A DNA stretch of 64,000 bases from Citrobacter amalonaticus. GTDB lineage: Bacteria; Pseudomonadota; Gammaproteobacteria; Enterobacterales; Enterobacteriaceae. The notes below the pieces were generated by a model. It saw only the letters and a program-made list of their open reading frames with translations. It made no database searches and had not been told where the DNA came from. The stretch spans positions 868,122 through 932,121 of the forward strand of contig NZ_JAGTXM010000001.1 in the NCBI RefSeq assembly GCF_018252635.1, in the 5' to 3' direction. Below, in pieces: positions 40,511 through 48,491 of the stretch (the stretch's first letter is position 1; each line of letters begins with the position of its first letter). The position numbers and the translations under genes were made by a program.

Positions 40511-40806
40511 GAAAAAAGTTTTTTTGCATTTAACTGTTCACACTGTTCACCTCTCTATTTTTCTATTTAATATCATAATGATAAGTGATGAATGGTTGGT
40601 GAAGAGTGAACAGTCGACTCTTCACCATTGTGATTTTTTCTCGTTCTGGATGCGCCCGGTCAGGCGATGCTCGGGGTGATAAAAAGTTTTTTCAGGTTTT
40701 ATTGTTCACACTGCTCACCTCTGGTTTTTTATCAATAATTTCATGGTGATATCGGGTGAATATACGGTGAAGGGTGAACAGTGGATTGTTCACCCTTCAT
40801 GGCAGA
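40511..40806. repeat. P4-like crr: two direct repeats with alpha-protein iterons
   Basis: Two similar segments of about 130 bases (40511-40643 and 40679-40806) are separated by 35 bases. Each contains iterons of the type GGTGAACAGT or its complement. Repeat 1 has ACTGTTCAC twice and GTGAACAGT once. Repeat 2 has TTGTTCAC, CTGCTCACC, GGTGAACAGT and a further TTGTTCACC. Phage P4 crr is known as two 120-base direct repeats carrying such type I iterons bound by alpha. No gene is supportable here. Confidence 0.85.
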
Positions 40807-40862
40807 AAATATAAATTGCAGGTAAGAAAGACTATCCTGGCGCAGATGAATTAGTGTTGTGT

Positions 40863-41414
40863 TTATATCTTAAGCAAAGCTTTCTCAATTTTGGCTAGAT
40901 TTTCAGCAATCTTTTTCTCATTACTGTTATCTGAGGCATCCACCATAGCCAGTGATAACAATTCAATATAACTTTCATTAGTAATATTTTTTGCGAAAGG
41001 GTTCTTGCTATTAGCTTTACGGAAAGTTGTAGTTACTCTAATTTTGTGGTCACCTAAAATCTTCTTCGAATCAGCGAAATTCCCAAGCCTCAATATCCTG
41101 CCTGAACCAGGTGCAAGGAATGGTATGCCTGAAACTAATGCGCCTTTCGTTAACGCTCTATACTCACCATTAGGCAGTGAATTCTTAAAGGTATTTTCAT
41201 TAAAACTGAAGGTTACATCTTTTGCAGCACTTTTACCTATATTCTTAATTACAATATTTAAAACAGTTTTGACTTCATTGTTTTGTTCAAGATAAACAAT
41301 GACATCTGGGTAGGTGCTCTCTTTGTAAACAAGGTAACTAATACATGATGAGCCAACGGCAACTAACATTGTTAATATATTTATTAATAACCCACTGGTC
41401 TGAAAGTAATCCAT
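40863..41414 (-). CDS. Orphan membrane-anchored cargo protein of the satellite
   Basis: 183 residues with one N-terminal transmembrane helix (about residues 8-28, LLINILTMLVAVGSSCISYLV). A soluble part follows with a beta-sandwich flavour (VLNIVIKNIGKSAAKDVTFSFN) and a helical, lysine-rich C terminus. The phrase IKNIGKSAAKDVTF resembles the NIGxxxAxDV pattern of small exported or membrane proteins with Ig-like folds; no function is implied. Low GC content compared with alpha. It lies between crr and alpha, outside the usual P4 cargo site. Unknown function; accessory or defence-related cargo is possible. Confidence 0.75.
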   Translation of the reverse strand: MDYFQTSGLLINILTMLVAVGSSCISYLVYKESTYPDVIVYLEQNNEVKTVLNIVIKNIGKSAAKDVTFSFNENTFKNSLPNGEYRALTKGALVSGIPFLAPGSGRILRLGNFADSKKILGDHKIRVTTTFRKANSKNPFAKNITNESYIELLSLAMVDASDNSNEKKIAENLAKIEKALLKI

Positions 41415-41522
41415 TTCCTACCTCTCGAAAAACAGATGAAATATTCGACCATTATACACATCTCGTTAATCATTATGTCAGCAATTAAAGTAGCAGACCG
41501 GCTAATGCCGGTCTGAGTGAGG

Positions 41523-43003
41523 CTATGTTGCTGCGGGTTCGTCACACTTTGGCAGCCAGTCGCCGTAGCTTTCCTCTTTCAGCGACAGATTGGTCTGTAT
41601 TCCCTGCTTTGTGTGCCGCTTCTCATAATTCAGGCCGTACTCTTTCAGCATCATGGGCATCCCCAGCCCGAACATTTTCAGGCTGAGCACGTTCCTGTAC
41701 CCGTTGGCCTCCATATAGACCAGATAGGCATGATAGAGATAGTTACGGGGCTGGCGCGGAATAATATTGGCATTCCCCATAAACATCCCGTTCGTCTGCG
41801 GCAGCGCCTCCAGATAGCCACAAAAATCAAATGCCGGGTCAGCGTCGCGTTTAATGCTGAGTGCCTCGTCGGAGTTCTGCTGCGACTGGAGCAGTGCGCG
41901 GGCGCTCATCGGATCGCTGAACTTCTGCATAAGCTGACGCACAATGACGGCCAGCTCACGCGCAATTTTATCTCTAAGCTGCGGGTCGCGTTCCTCCGGC
42001 GCAATCTGCTCCGGGAAGTGAATAATCACCCGGCGACGTGACACGCCACCGCTGCGGTCGGTGAAGCGCATCGGGTTATTGTTCACGGCCAGAATCACCG
42101 CCGGAATATGCGTTGAATACGGGTTCTGATATTTCGGGTCGACCGAGACCGCATCGCCGCCGGTGATGGCTTTATGCCCGGCACCGTCGCCGCTCCATTT
42201 CTCCTGGTCAGGCAGACGGATCAGCGAGAAGCCAATCAGGGATGCACGTTTGCGCGGGTCTTCCAGCGTGTCGATGTCAGCCGACGTGGCGTTATCCTCC
42301 CCGGCGAGCAGGGTCGCAATTTCGGCGAGAATACTTTTCCCGCTCCCGCCCGGCCCGGTCACTTCGAGAAAGAGCTGCCAGTCGTAACGGTTCGCCAGCA
42401 CCATAAACAGGGCGGCCAGAATCACGTCGCGCTTTTCCTGTCTGCCACCGGCGGCACGGTCGAGCCAGCGCCAGAAATCAGGCGCATGGGTTTCCAGCGT
42501 TTCGCCCTCCACTGGCGGGGTAAAATCGACATCACAGAGCGTGCGCAGCCAGTGCGATTTATGGTGCGGGCTGAATGTGCCGGTGGCGGTATCGAGTACG
42601 CCGTTGCGAAAGCCAATCAGACGCCGTGCCGGGGCATCCTGCTGCGGAATAATCAGTTTCAGGGTCTCCACCACGGAGGTGATTTTCCCCGACGAGAACG
42701 GTGCGCGGAGACGCTGGAACAACCCGGCCACATCGCGCTCAAAATCCGACGTCTGGATGATTTTCCATATACCTGCCTCATAGCGGGACAGGAGCTGGCC
42801 GTTCGCATCCACAGCCAGCGTTTCGCCGTAATGCTCATGCACCCGCATCGCCTTGTCGCTGGCGCTCATGGCGGTAAATTCCGCCTCGCTCATGGTATCA
42901 AACGGACTTTGCGCCGGTGGCCGGATAGCGTCATAAATCGCTTTCCGGGTGGCCTCTTCACCTTTCTGCATAAACGCATCATTCCAGTCAGCGTCAAAGA
43001 GAG
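41523..43003 (-). pseudogene. P4-type alpha replication protein, N-terminally truncated (helicase part)
   Basis: About 492 residues keep alpha homology: DWND near the junction, PPAQSPFDTMSEAEF, then an SF3-type helicase with Walker A GPGGSGKS, an acidic Walker B region (FSLIRLPDQEKW), and the C motif IPAVILAVNNNP with RRRVIIHFPE. The lysine of Walker A is 270 residues from the C terminus, the same distance as in P4 alpha as I recall it (K507 of 777). About 285 N-terminal residues with the zinc and primase (EGYATA) motifs are therefore missing. The open frame continues to 43187, but that part is antisense to the delta remnant. Confidence 0.85.
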
Positions 43004-43172
43004 TTACCTGCAGTGCCAGAATGTGCACTGCTCGGCGACATTCAAAACGCATGAGTCCATCTTTGAAGTGATACGTTCGCCGGTCGTCGATGAGAAACCC
43101 GCGCCAGTGCCGACAGCCCCCGTGGTACCCCATAGGGTAAAAGGTTGCTACAGCTCGCCATTCCGGCATTAA
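43000..43172 (+). pseudogene. C-terminal remnant of P4 delta / Ogr-type zinc-finger activator
   Basis: About 56 codons encode YLQCQNVHCSATFKTHES and end in SSPFRH. This is the second CxxxxC half-finger and tail of the Ogr/Delta late-gene activators. The first half is missing; its place is taken by antisense alpha sequence, so the fragment begins at the deletion junction near 43000. It lies 15 bases before psu, the P4 order (delta then psu). It has no start codon of its own. Confidence 0.8.
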
Positions 43173-43187
43173 ACAGGAGAGAGACAC

Positions 43188-43754
43188 GTGACCACTGTGA
43201 CATTACAGCAGGCCTTTGAGGCCTGTCAGACGAACAAAAACACCTGGCTGAAACGTAAAGCTGAACTGGCCGACCTTGAACTTGAATACCGTGAACAGCT
43301 CCTTGCCGGTGACGAACAAATCCCGCGCAGAATGCAGGATTTGCGCGACAATATCGATGTGAAAAAATGGGAAATTAATCAGGCCGCCGGTCGCTATATC
43401 CGCTCACATGAGGAGGTGCAGCACATCAGCATCCGCAACCGTCTCCATGACTTTATGCAGCAGCACGGCGCGGAGCTGGCCGCCACGCTGGTACCTGAGC
43501 TGATGGGGTATAACGAACAAATTCCCGCAGTAAAACAGAGCGCCATGCAGCACTCGGTTGATTATCTGCGTGAAGCCCTGTCGGTGTGGCTGGCCGCAGG
43601 TGAAAAAATTAATTATTCCGCGCAGGACAGCGATATTTTAACGGCCATCGGATTCAGGCCTGATGCGGCCTCGCGGGATGATAATCGCCAGAAATTCACC
43701 CCGGCACAGAACCTGATTTACACTCGCCGACGTGCAGAACTGGCCGCACGGTAG
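43188..43754 (+). CDS. psu: Psu polarity suppression / capsid decoration protein
   Basis: 188 residues, against 190 in P4. It is mostly alpha-helical and has the family core KWEINQAAGRYIRSHEEVQHI, INYSAQDSDILTAIGFRPD and KFTPAQNLIYTRR. Psu binds transcription terminator Rho and blocks it, and also decorates the small P4 capsid. The start is GTG at 43188 with AGGAGAG upstream. It is the only late P4 gene that looks complete. The sid gene and the delta N terminus, which belong upstream, have been deleted, so its native promoter is probably lost. Confidence 0.93.
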   Translation: MTTVTLQQAFEACQTNKNTWLKRKAELADLELEYREQLLAGDEQIPRRMQDLRDNIDVKKWEINQAAGRYIRSHEEVQHISIRNRLHDFMQQHGAELAATLVPELMGYNEQIPAVKQSAMQHSVDYLREALSVWLAAGEKINYSAQDSDILTAIGFRPDAASRDDNRQKFTPAQNLIYTRRRAELAAR

Positions 43755-43927
43755 CACGCGAAAAAATCCCCGAAAATTCCACTATTTTTCCCGAAAAAAG
43801 CCATGCATCCATAAGGTGCATGGTTTTGCATGCAAATCCCCGTATTTTATTTCCCCCACCACGCCAGTACCGGCACGGCCTGAGCCGGTTCATGCACCTG
43901 CATTAAAAGCGACCTCTTAAGCGGGCA

Positions 43928-43946
43928 GGCGTGGCGGGGAGAGCAT
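43928..43946. other. P4/P2-type cos site
   Basis: GGCGTGGCGGGGAGAGCAT matches, with one apparent difference, the 19-base cohesive end of P4 as I remember it (GGCGTGGCGGGGAAAGCAT). The 200-base gap 43755-43961 between psu and the cargo has no gene. It carries the palindromic GCATGCAT-rich flank and CCACGCC inverted copies typical of a cos region. It would allow P2-family helper terminase to recognise this element. Confidence 0.8.
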
Positions 43947-43961
43947 TGCGCGCAGACAATG

Positions 43962-44633
43962 CTAGCCAATAAATAAAAAACTATCCTCTCTATTACTCCA
44001 GTAGTTAACTGGTGCAACATCAAGTCCATCTTTAAAAAAATGGATATGTTCATCAATCAATAGAGATTGTGCATATGTTTTCCAAGCTTTTGGATAAAAG
44101 GAACGCAATACAAATGCTGTAAACGACAAGGGCGTTAAAATTTTTTTTGTTGCTATTCTTCCATCATTTTCAGACCCGAAATGAAAATGGCAATAGGGAT
44201 GAGAATGTTCACAATAATGTACATCATCAATGTCATATCTAATTGGCATTGGCGGGAAGTTTTTTGTGTGAGTGTCAATGTAGTTATCATACTCTTGACT
44301 AATCATAACTCTATACTCATCTGCATCACCCCACTCATCCTCAGGATAAAATTCATTTAAATACTCCTCAAACGTTAAAGTTTTAACTGGAGTCATTAAA
44401 TAGGTGTAACTGTTCATTTTGAATATAAAAAGGGAACCATCTTCAAGTTGTATGTTAAACCATTGATCGTGCGTGCATCTTTTCCATGCTTCTATATATG
44501 TTAAAGGGCGTAGTTCGCCCGGCATATGATTTGGGTAAATAATGTTACTGTTATAATTTCCCAATAGCCCCGCATTTCTCACAAGGTTTATTGATGCCCG
44601 TGATGTTGAATTAAAAGTCGCTTGAGCAATCAT
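43962..44633 (-). CDS. DUF2290-like protein, candidate defence partner
   Basis: 223 residues, low GC. Seen: WFNIQLEDGSLFIFKM in the first half; PIRYDIDDVHYCEHSHPYCHFHFG with several histidines and a cysteine; and KILTPLSFTAFVLRSFYPKAW. This order (DGSL, PIR-D, HP-xH-x-xFG, TP--F--F-LR-FY) is the pattern I associate with DUF2290. The histidine-rich part could be a metal site, which is an inference. The start overlaps the stop of the helicase gene by four bases (ATGA), so the two are coupled. Helicase plus DUF2290 pairs are, to my recollection, a catalogued anti-phage system. Confidence 0.75.
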   Translation of the reverse strand: MIAQATFNSTSRASINLVRNAGLLGNYNSNIIYPNHMPGELRPLTYIEAWKRCTHDQWFNIQLEDGSLFIFKMNSYTYLMTPVKTLTFEEYLNEFYPEDEWGDADEYRVMISQEYDNYIDTHTKNFPPMPIRYDIDDVHYCEHSHPYCHFHFGSENDGRIATKKILTPLSFTAFVLRSFYPKAWKTYAQSLLIDEHIHFFKDGLDVAPVNYWSNREDSFLFIG

Positions 44634-46711
44634 GCTTTCTTCACCTTTTTGGCTTCATATTCCCTTATTAATGCCTTAACACCATCAAGCCCATGGGTAT
44701 CTAATAACTTCTGGAAGTCTTCAACATCCTCGTCATGAGCAAAGCGTTGAAGATCAATCTCAATTTGATCAAGTATTTGACTATCTGGATAATTAAAGCG
44801 CAGGTATGGGACATTATCCTTAGCTTGTTTTATCTCATAAAAAAGCTCATTGGCTGAATGTCCAATACCTGTCATTGTTAACCATCCTTTGGTACGAGTC
44901 ATTGCAGTGAATAGTAGGTTCCTGTTTTTTACGTTCGGGTTATGGTAAAGACATTCAGAACCAATAATATAAACACTATAACCCTCATTGCCTTTAGCTT
45001 TGTGGATTGTAGAGTATGTGACCTTATTATCAATTGAGAAGTCACTTATATTATATTTGTCAGCATTGACGTTGTTAACGTCAATATTGTATTCTGATAA
45101 ATAATAAGATAAATGGTTGTAATAATTTTTGAAGTGCTTATCATCTGCGCAAACTATTAAGATGTCAGAAGCATTTAGGCCTTCGCTAAAAATGTCTTCT
45201 CTTATTCTCTGCGCGACCCATTCACATTCACTGCTAATGTCACTATGAGGTTGTGTTATTATAAGCTTATCTTTATCAGCATTGTAGAGAGTTGGGGATG
45301 TTTCTTCTGTCCGATAAACTGATATGTTTTCACCAGAATTGAAACGCTCACCGTGCACACCTTCAACCAGGTATCCTAAGTTCGTCCAATCTTCTGCTGT
45401 TTTAATCGCTTGAACTGGATTTCCATAGACTCCTAACCCTATAGCATGCGCACAAACCAAGGTTGCGCAAGGCGTTCTGTAGCAGCTATTTAAGAATTTA
45501 TCTAAACTGAGGTTTTTACCCTCCCCAAGAATTTCTTCAATCGAAGGTGAACCTGTTTGGAATATATTTTGGAATACATCCAAACCAAATACCATTTTAT
45601 CTTCACGTGCCAGTTTTAAACACAGTTTTAAGAAGGAACTATCAAAGTCTTGAGCTTCGTCAACGAAAACATAATCGTATTGCTCCTTGATTTCATGATT
45701 ATCAAGTAACGTTTTACAAGCATATGAAAATGGTTCTTTAGGTGCTATTCTCTGTGCTTCTCCAAAATTGATGAAACGAGCTGAGTTATTTTGACATGCA
45801 TTATAGTATACACCAGCGGCGTTCCCTCCGCCCCAAGCATGTAAAATATCGATAGAATTTTCAAAGTCAGGATCAAGATCATCGAACTGACGATAAAAAC
45901 GCGTTATTAGACGTTTGACATGTTGGTAAAGTGCTTTTGTACTGAAAGTATACAAGATTTTCTTATCTGGATTTCTTAAATGAGTAATCGCCACTTTCAT
46001 AGCAAGAACAACAGTTTTTCCTGAACCAGCAAGGCCTCTAATTCTTTCAATTCCATCAACTTCATTTACACAGCTTCCAAGTTGATTACTGTCAAATCTT
46101 GCAATTGAGGACTCAAGGGTGCTAATTACTTTTACTTTTGATTCTTCAGAAAACCCTTCAATATCACGTTGTTTAACCCGTATTAGACCCTTGCCACCTT
46201 CAATTGTAGAAGCGGCTTCGCTATAAATATCCTCATCTACAGGATTTTCGCATTGTTGTATAAAGTTTTCAATTGAGGCTTTGGAAACGATAACCTCACT
46301 TTCAGTACCATAATCTTTTTGAGCGTCAACATAAGGAGCAAAGATCGCAGATTCAACAGATATATTTAATTCTCTTCTGTTTTTACGAAGGTATTTCTGC
46401 TTTAGTAAGCGAGAGAATATTTGGCTGTAGATGTTTTCCAATGCTGCATCATTTTGTTGTAAAACATTATTAGCATCTCTCTCATGGCAGTTTGATAAAT
46501 AGAATATAATTATTCCATAGAGGCGTGATACAAGCATTAATGGTGATATAACTAAATTATCTTCATCATCTTTATATAAAGGGAAATCATAATATAGTTC
46601 TGCTTCATGTAAATGTAGTTTTTCTTCTTGGTCTAGTTCGTTTAAAATGTTATACAACCGCCCAGCCTCAGGGTTGTTATTTAGCTTGTTTCTATCCGCA
46701 TTTAGCTTCAT
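44630..46711 (-). CDS. SF1 (UvrD-like) helicase, candidate defence effector
   Basis: 693 residues, low GC. A unique N-terminal region of about 215 residues precedes the motor. Walker A GLAGSGKT lies at 226-233, DEAQ-type Walker B VFVDEAQDFD at 348-357, motif IV-like region near 410 (NSCYRTPCATLV), motif V YSTIHKAKGNEGY at 567-579 and motif VI NLLFTAMTRTKGWL at 598-611. These mark a DNA or RNA helicase of the UvrD/Rep superfamily, not a housekeeping orthologue. The ATG shares one base with the int stop (TAATG). Probably acts with the DUF2290 partner in phage defence. Confidence 0.85.
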   Translation of the reverse strand: MKLNADRNKLNNNPEAGRLYNILNELDQEEKLHLHEAELYYDFPLYKDDEDNLVISPLMLVSRLYGIIIFYLSNCHERDANNVLQQNDAALENIYSQIFSRLLKQKYLRKNRRELNISVESAIFAPYVDAQKDYGTESEVIVSKASIENFIQQCENPVDEDIYSEAASTIEGGKGLIRVKQRDIEGFSEESKVKVISTLESSIARFDSNQLGSCVNEVDGIERIRGLAGSGKTVVLAMKVAITHLRNPDKKILYTFSTKALYQHVKRLITRFYRQFDDLDPDFENSIDILHAWGGGNAAGVYYNACQNNSARFINFGEAQRIAPKEPFSYACKTLLDNHEIKEQYDYVFVDEAQDFDSSFLKLCLKLAREDKMVFGLDVFQNIFQTGSPSIEEILGEGKNLSLDKFLNSCYRTPCATLVCAHAIGLGVYGNPVQAIKTAEDWTNLGYLVEGVHGERFNSGENISVYRTEETSPTLYNADKDKLIITQPHSDISSECEWVAQRIREDIFSEGLNASDILIVCADDKHFKNYYNHLSYYLSEYNIDVNNVNADKYNISDFSIDNKVTYSTIHKAKGNEGYSVYIIGSECLYHNPNVKNRNLLFTAMTRTKGWLTMTGIGHSANELFYEIKQAKDNVPYLRFNYPDSQILDQIEIDLQRFAHDEDVEDFQKLLDTHGLDGVKALIREYEAKKVKKA

Positions 46712-47931
46712 TATTTATCCTTAATATTAGAGTTAAGTGTATTTGATGAGTAAACAAAATCACCCCACCATTGCATTAGTGATTGACGCTGGATAAGGTA
46801 AATTGAGCGGTTATAAGCTCTTCTCACTTCATTTTTTTCGCTGTGAGCAAGGGCTGCTTCAATTACGTCAGCATTATGTCCAGCTTCATTCATTGCTGTG
46901 CTTGCTATAGACCTTAAACCATGCGCAACTAGTTTTCCACCGTACCCCATGCGCTTAAGCGCAGCGTTAGCAGTCTGACTGTTCATTGACTGTTTTGGGT
47001 TATTCCGGCTTGGAAAAACATGCTCTCGATGAGCGCTAACAGGCTTCATTACTTCAAGAATATCCAATGCCTGAGTAGACAAAGGAACAATGTGCTCTCG
47101 TTTGGCCTTCATCCGTTCGGCTGGAATCGTCCAAAGATTTGCGTCGAGATCGATCTCTGCCCATCGTGCACCAGAAGCCTCTGCAGGGCGAACAAGCGTG
47201 AGGAGCTGCCATTCAATCAGGCAGCGAGTCGAAACAGATAGATTCGACATAACCAGAGAACGCATCAGCTTCGGCAATTCTTCTGGTCGCAGCGTTGGCA
47301 TGTTTTGCTTCTTAGGTTTCTCAAACGCCATTCCGACACCTGATGCCGGGTTAGAATCAATTAGACCAGTGTTGACGGCGTAGATCATGATTTCGTTAAT
47401 ACGTTGTACCAGGCGACGAACCGTCTCTAATGCACCACGCGCTTTAATTGGTTCCAATGCATCAACAATCGTTCTAGCTTTAATCTCCTGAACAGGTATC
47501 GCGCCTATTGTAGGGAACACGTCCTTATCTAAAGAGCGCCAAATATCTTTCGCGTAGTCTTCAGTGACGATTTTGCTCTTCATTTTGAACCAGTTGGCGG
47601 CCACAGTTGAGAAAATGCTATCCAGCTCAATTTGACGTTGTTCTGATGCCTGTTCTTGTTGCTGTTGCGGATCTATACCTAGTGCGAGCGTGGCTAAGTG
47701 CTGGTCGCGTATCTGGCGGGCTGCTGCGAGAGTAAGGGCAGGGTATGAGCCAAGACTCAAATTGGTTCGGCTGCCACTGACCGGACGCTGATAGCGGAAG
47801 CGCCAGAGTTTTTTACCAGTGGTTTTGACGAGTAAGAACAGGCCGTCACCGTCATGAAGAGTGAAGTCTTTTTCCCTAGGTTTAGCTTTAAGGATTTCGT
47901 TGTTAGTTAGGGGGCGTGTGATGCGCGCCAT
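46711..47931 (-). CDS. int: P4-type tyrosine integrase
   Basis: 406 residues. An N-terminal arm-binding DUF4102-type domain (LTNNEILKAKPREKDFTLHDGDGLFLLV), a core-binding domain near 105-200, and a catalytic domain complete it. The catalytic residues R248 (LVRPAEASGARW), H337 and R340 (AHGLRS), H363 (LAHS) and Y373 (RRAYNR) are all present. The gene abuts ssrA, as expected for integrases that target the tmRNA 3' end. Its stop overlaps the helicase start by one base. It appears intact. Confidence 0.95.
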   Translation of the reverse strand: MARITRPLTNNEILKAKPREKDFTLHDGDGLFLLVKTTGKKLWRFRYQRPVSGSRTNLSLGSYPALTLAAARQIRDQHLATLALGIDPQQQQEQASEQRQIELDSIFSTVAANWFKMKSKIVTEDYAKDIWRSLDKDVFPTIGAIPVQEIKARTIVDALEPIKARGALETVRRLVQRINEIMIYAVNTGLIDSNPASGVGMAFEKPKKQNMPTLRPEELPKLMRSLVMSNLSVSTRCLIEWQLLTLVRPAEASGARWAEIDLDANLWTIPAERMKAKREHIVPLSTQALDILEVMKPVSAHREHVFPSRNNPKQSMNSQTANAALKRMGYGGKLVAHGLRSIASTAMNEAGHNADVIEAALAHSEKNEVRRAYNRSIYLIQRQSLMQWWGDFVYSSNTLNSNIKDK

Positions 47932-47950
47932 GTCTGGATCTCTTCCATAA

Positions 47951-48002
47951 TTGGTACACGTTTAATGGACCACAGTATAGCGTGTACCTAAACGTGTACC
48001 AA
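47951..48002. other. Putative integrase arm sites next to ssrA
   Basis: TTGGTACACGTTTA (47951-47964) and its inverse TAAACGTGTACCAA (47989-48002) enclose a third copy CGTGTACC (47981-47988). They sit between the int start and the att repeat, where arm-type sites and the int promoter are expected. Related sequence recurs at the left end. Confidence 0.6.
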
Positions 48003-48008
48003 TTTTCT

Positions 48009-48138
48009 CTGGATTTAGCCGGATGTTCTCGGACAGCGACGGACACAAAAAAGCCCGCAGGGCTTGTGCCATGCGGGCTTTCCGTATTTCACCGGACGTG
48101 TCCGGATCATGATTTGGTGGAGCTGGCGGGAGTTGAAC
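48009..48138. repeat. Right att repeat, including the 3' end of ssrA
   Basis: Partner of 40245-40374. It contains the functional tmRNA 3' end and its terminator hairpin. The att core should lie in the tmRNA acceptor/T-arm region, where the repeats are still alike (TTTGGTGG and GCTGGCGG). Confidence 0.85.
48045..48081 (-). terminator. Terminator of ssrA
   Basis: Stem AAGCCCGCA (48051-48059) / TGCGGGCTT (48072-48080), followed on the minus strand by TTTTTT. It lies about 34 bases past the tmRNA 3' end. A copy is preserved at the left att. Confidence 0.85.
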
Positions 48139-48477
48139 CCGCGTCCGAAATTCCTACATCCTCGGTACTACATGCTTAGTCAGTCTTTACATTCGCCTGG
48201 CACCTGCGGATTGACACGCCACTACCAGACTAGCCTGATTAGTTTTAACGCTTCAACCCCAGGCAGGGCCTCCACGCGATCTCTTTTGGGTTTGACCTCT
48301 CTTTGATCCCCGTCTTAAGAGCGGAAGCTAGGGAGAGAGGGCTCAGAGCAGGTTATTAAGCTGCTAAAGCGTAGTTTTCGTCGTTTGCGACTATTTTTTG
48401 CGGCTTTTTACGAGGCCAACCGCCCCTCGGCATGCACCTTGGGTTTCGCAAATCCCGTCGAATCCAGAATCAGCCCC
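48115..48477 (-). ncRNA. ssrA: Transfer-messenger RNA (tmRNA)
   Basis: 363 bases, the E. coli length. The 5' end reads GGGGCTGATTCTGGATTCGA and the 3' end TTCAACTCCCGCCAGCTCCACCA with encoded CCA. The tag frame reads ANDENYALAA plus two stops at 48388-48353. It rescues stalled ribosomes with SmpB and tags peptides for ClpXP. The gene stays whole although a satellite is integrated at its 3' end, because the element restores the end sequence. smpB is not in the window. Confidence 0.98.
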
Positions 48478-48491
48478 AATGTGTTAAAGCA

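Larger units (their letters stand above)
40245..48138. mobile_element. Defective P4-like phage satellite integrated at ssrA
   Basis: Flanked by imperfect 130-base repeats that include the 3' end of tmRNA. Order from ssrA: integrase, SF1 helicase, DUF2290-like protein, cos, psu, delta fragment, alpha fragment, orphan membrane protein, crr, left repeat. This equals the prophage order of P4 after permutation at attP (int ... cos-psu-delta-...-alpha-crr). It lacks sid, most of delta, the immunity/epsilon region and the alpha primase domain. It is therefore unlikely to replicate by itself, but keeps integrase, a packaging site and cargo. The cargo half is visibly AT-rich compared with the alpha-psu core. 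Confidence 0.88.

Noticed and set aside
42174-42999. Long plus-strand frame opposite the alpha gene
   Set aside because: It is antisense to conserved helicase sequence. Only the segment after about 43000 has real homology, to Delta/Ogr, and that part is listed separately.
43004-43187. First 62 codons of the 554-codon alpha frame
   Set aside because: This part is antisense to the delta remnant and carries no alpha motif, so it is treated as spurious extension after deletion.
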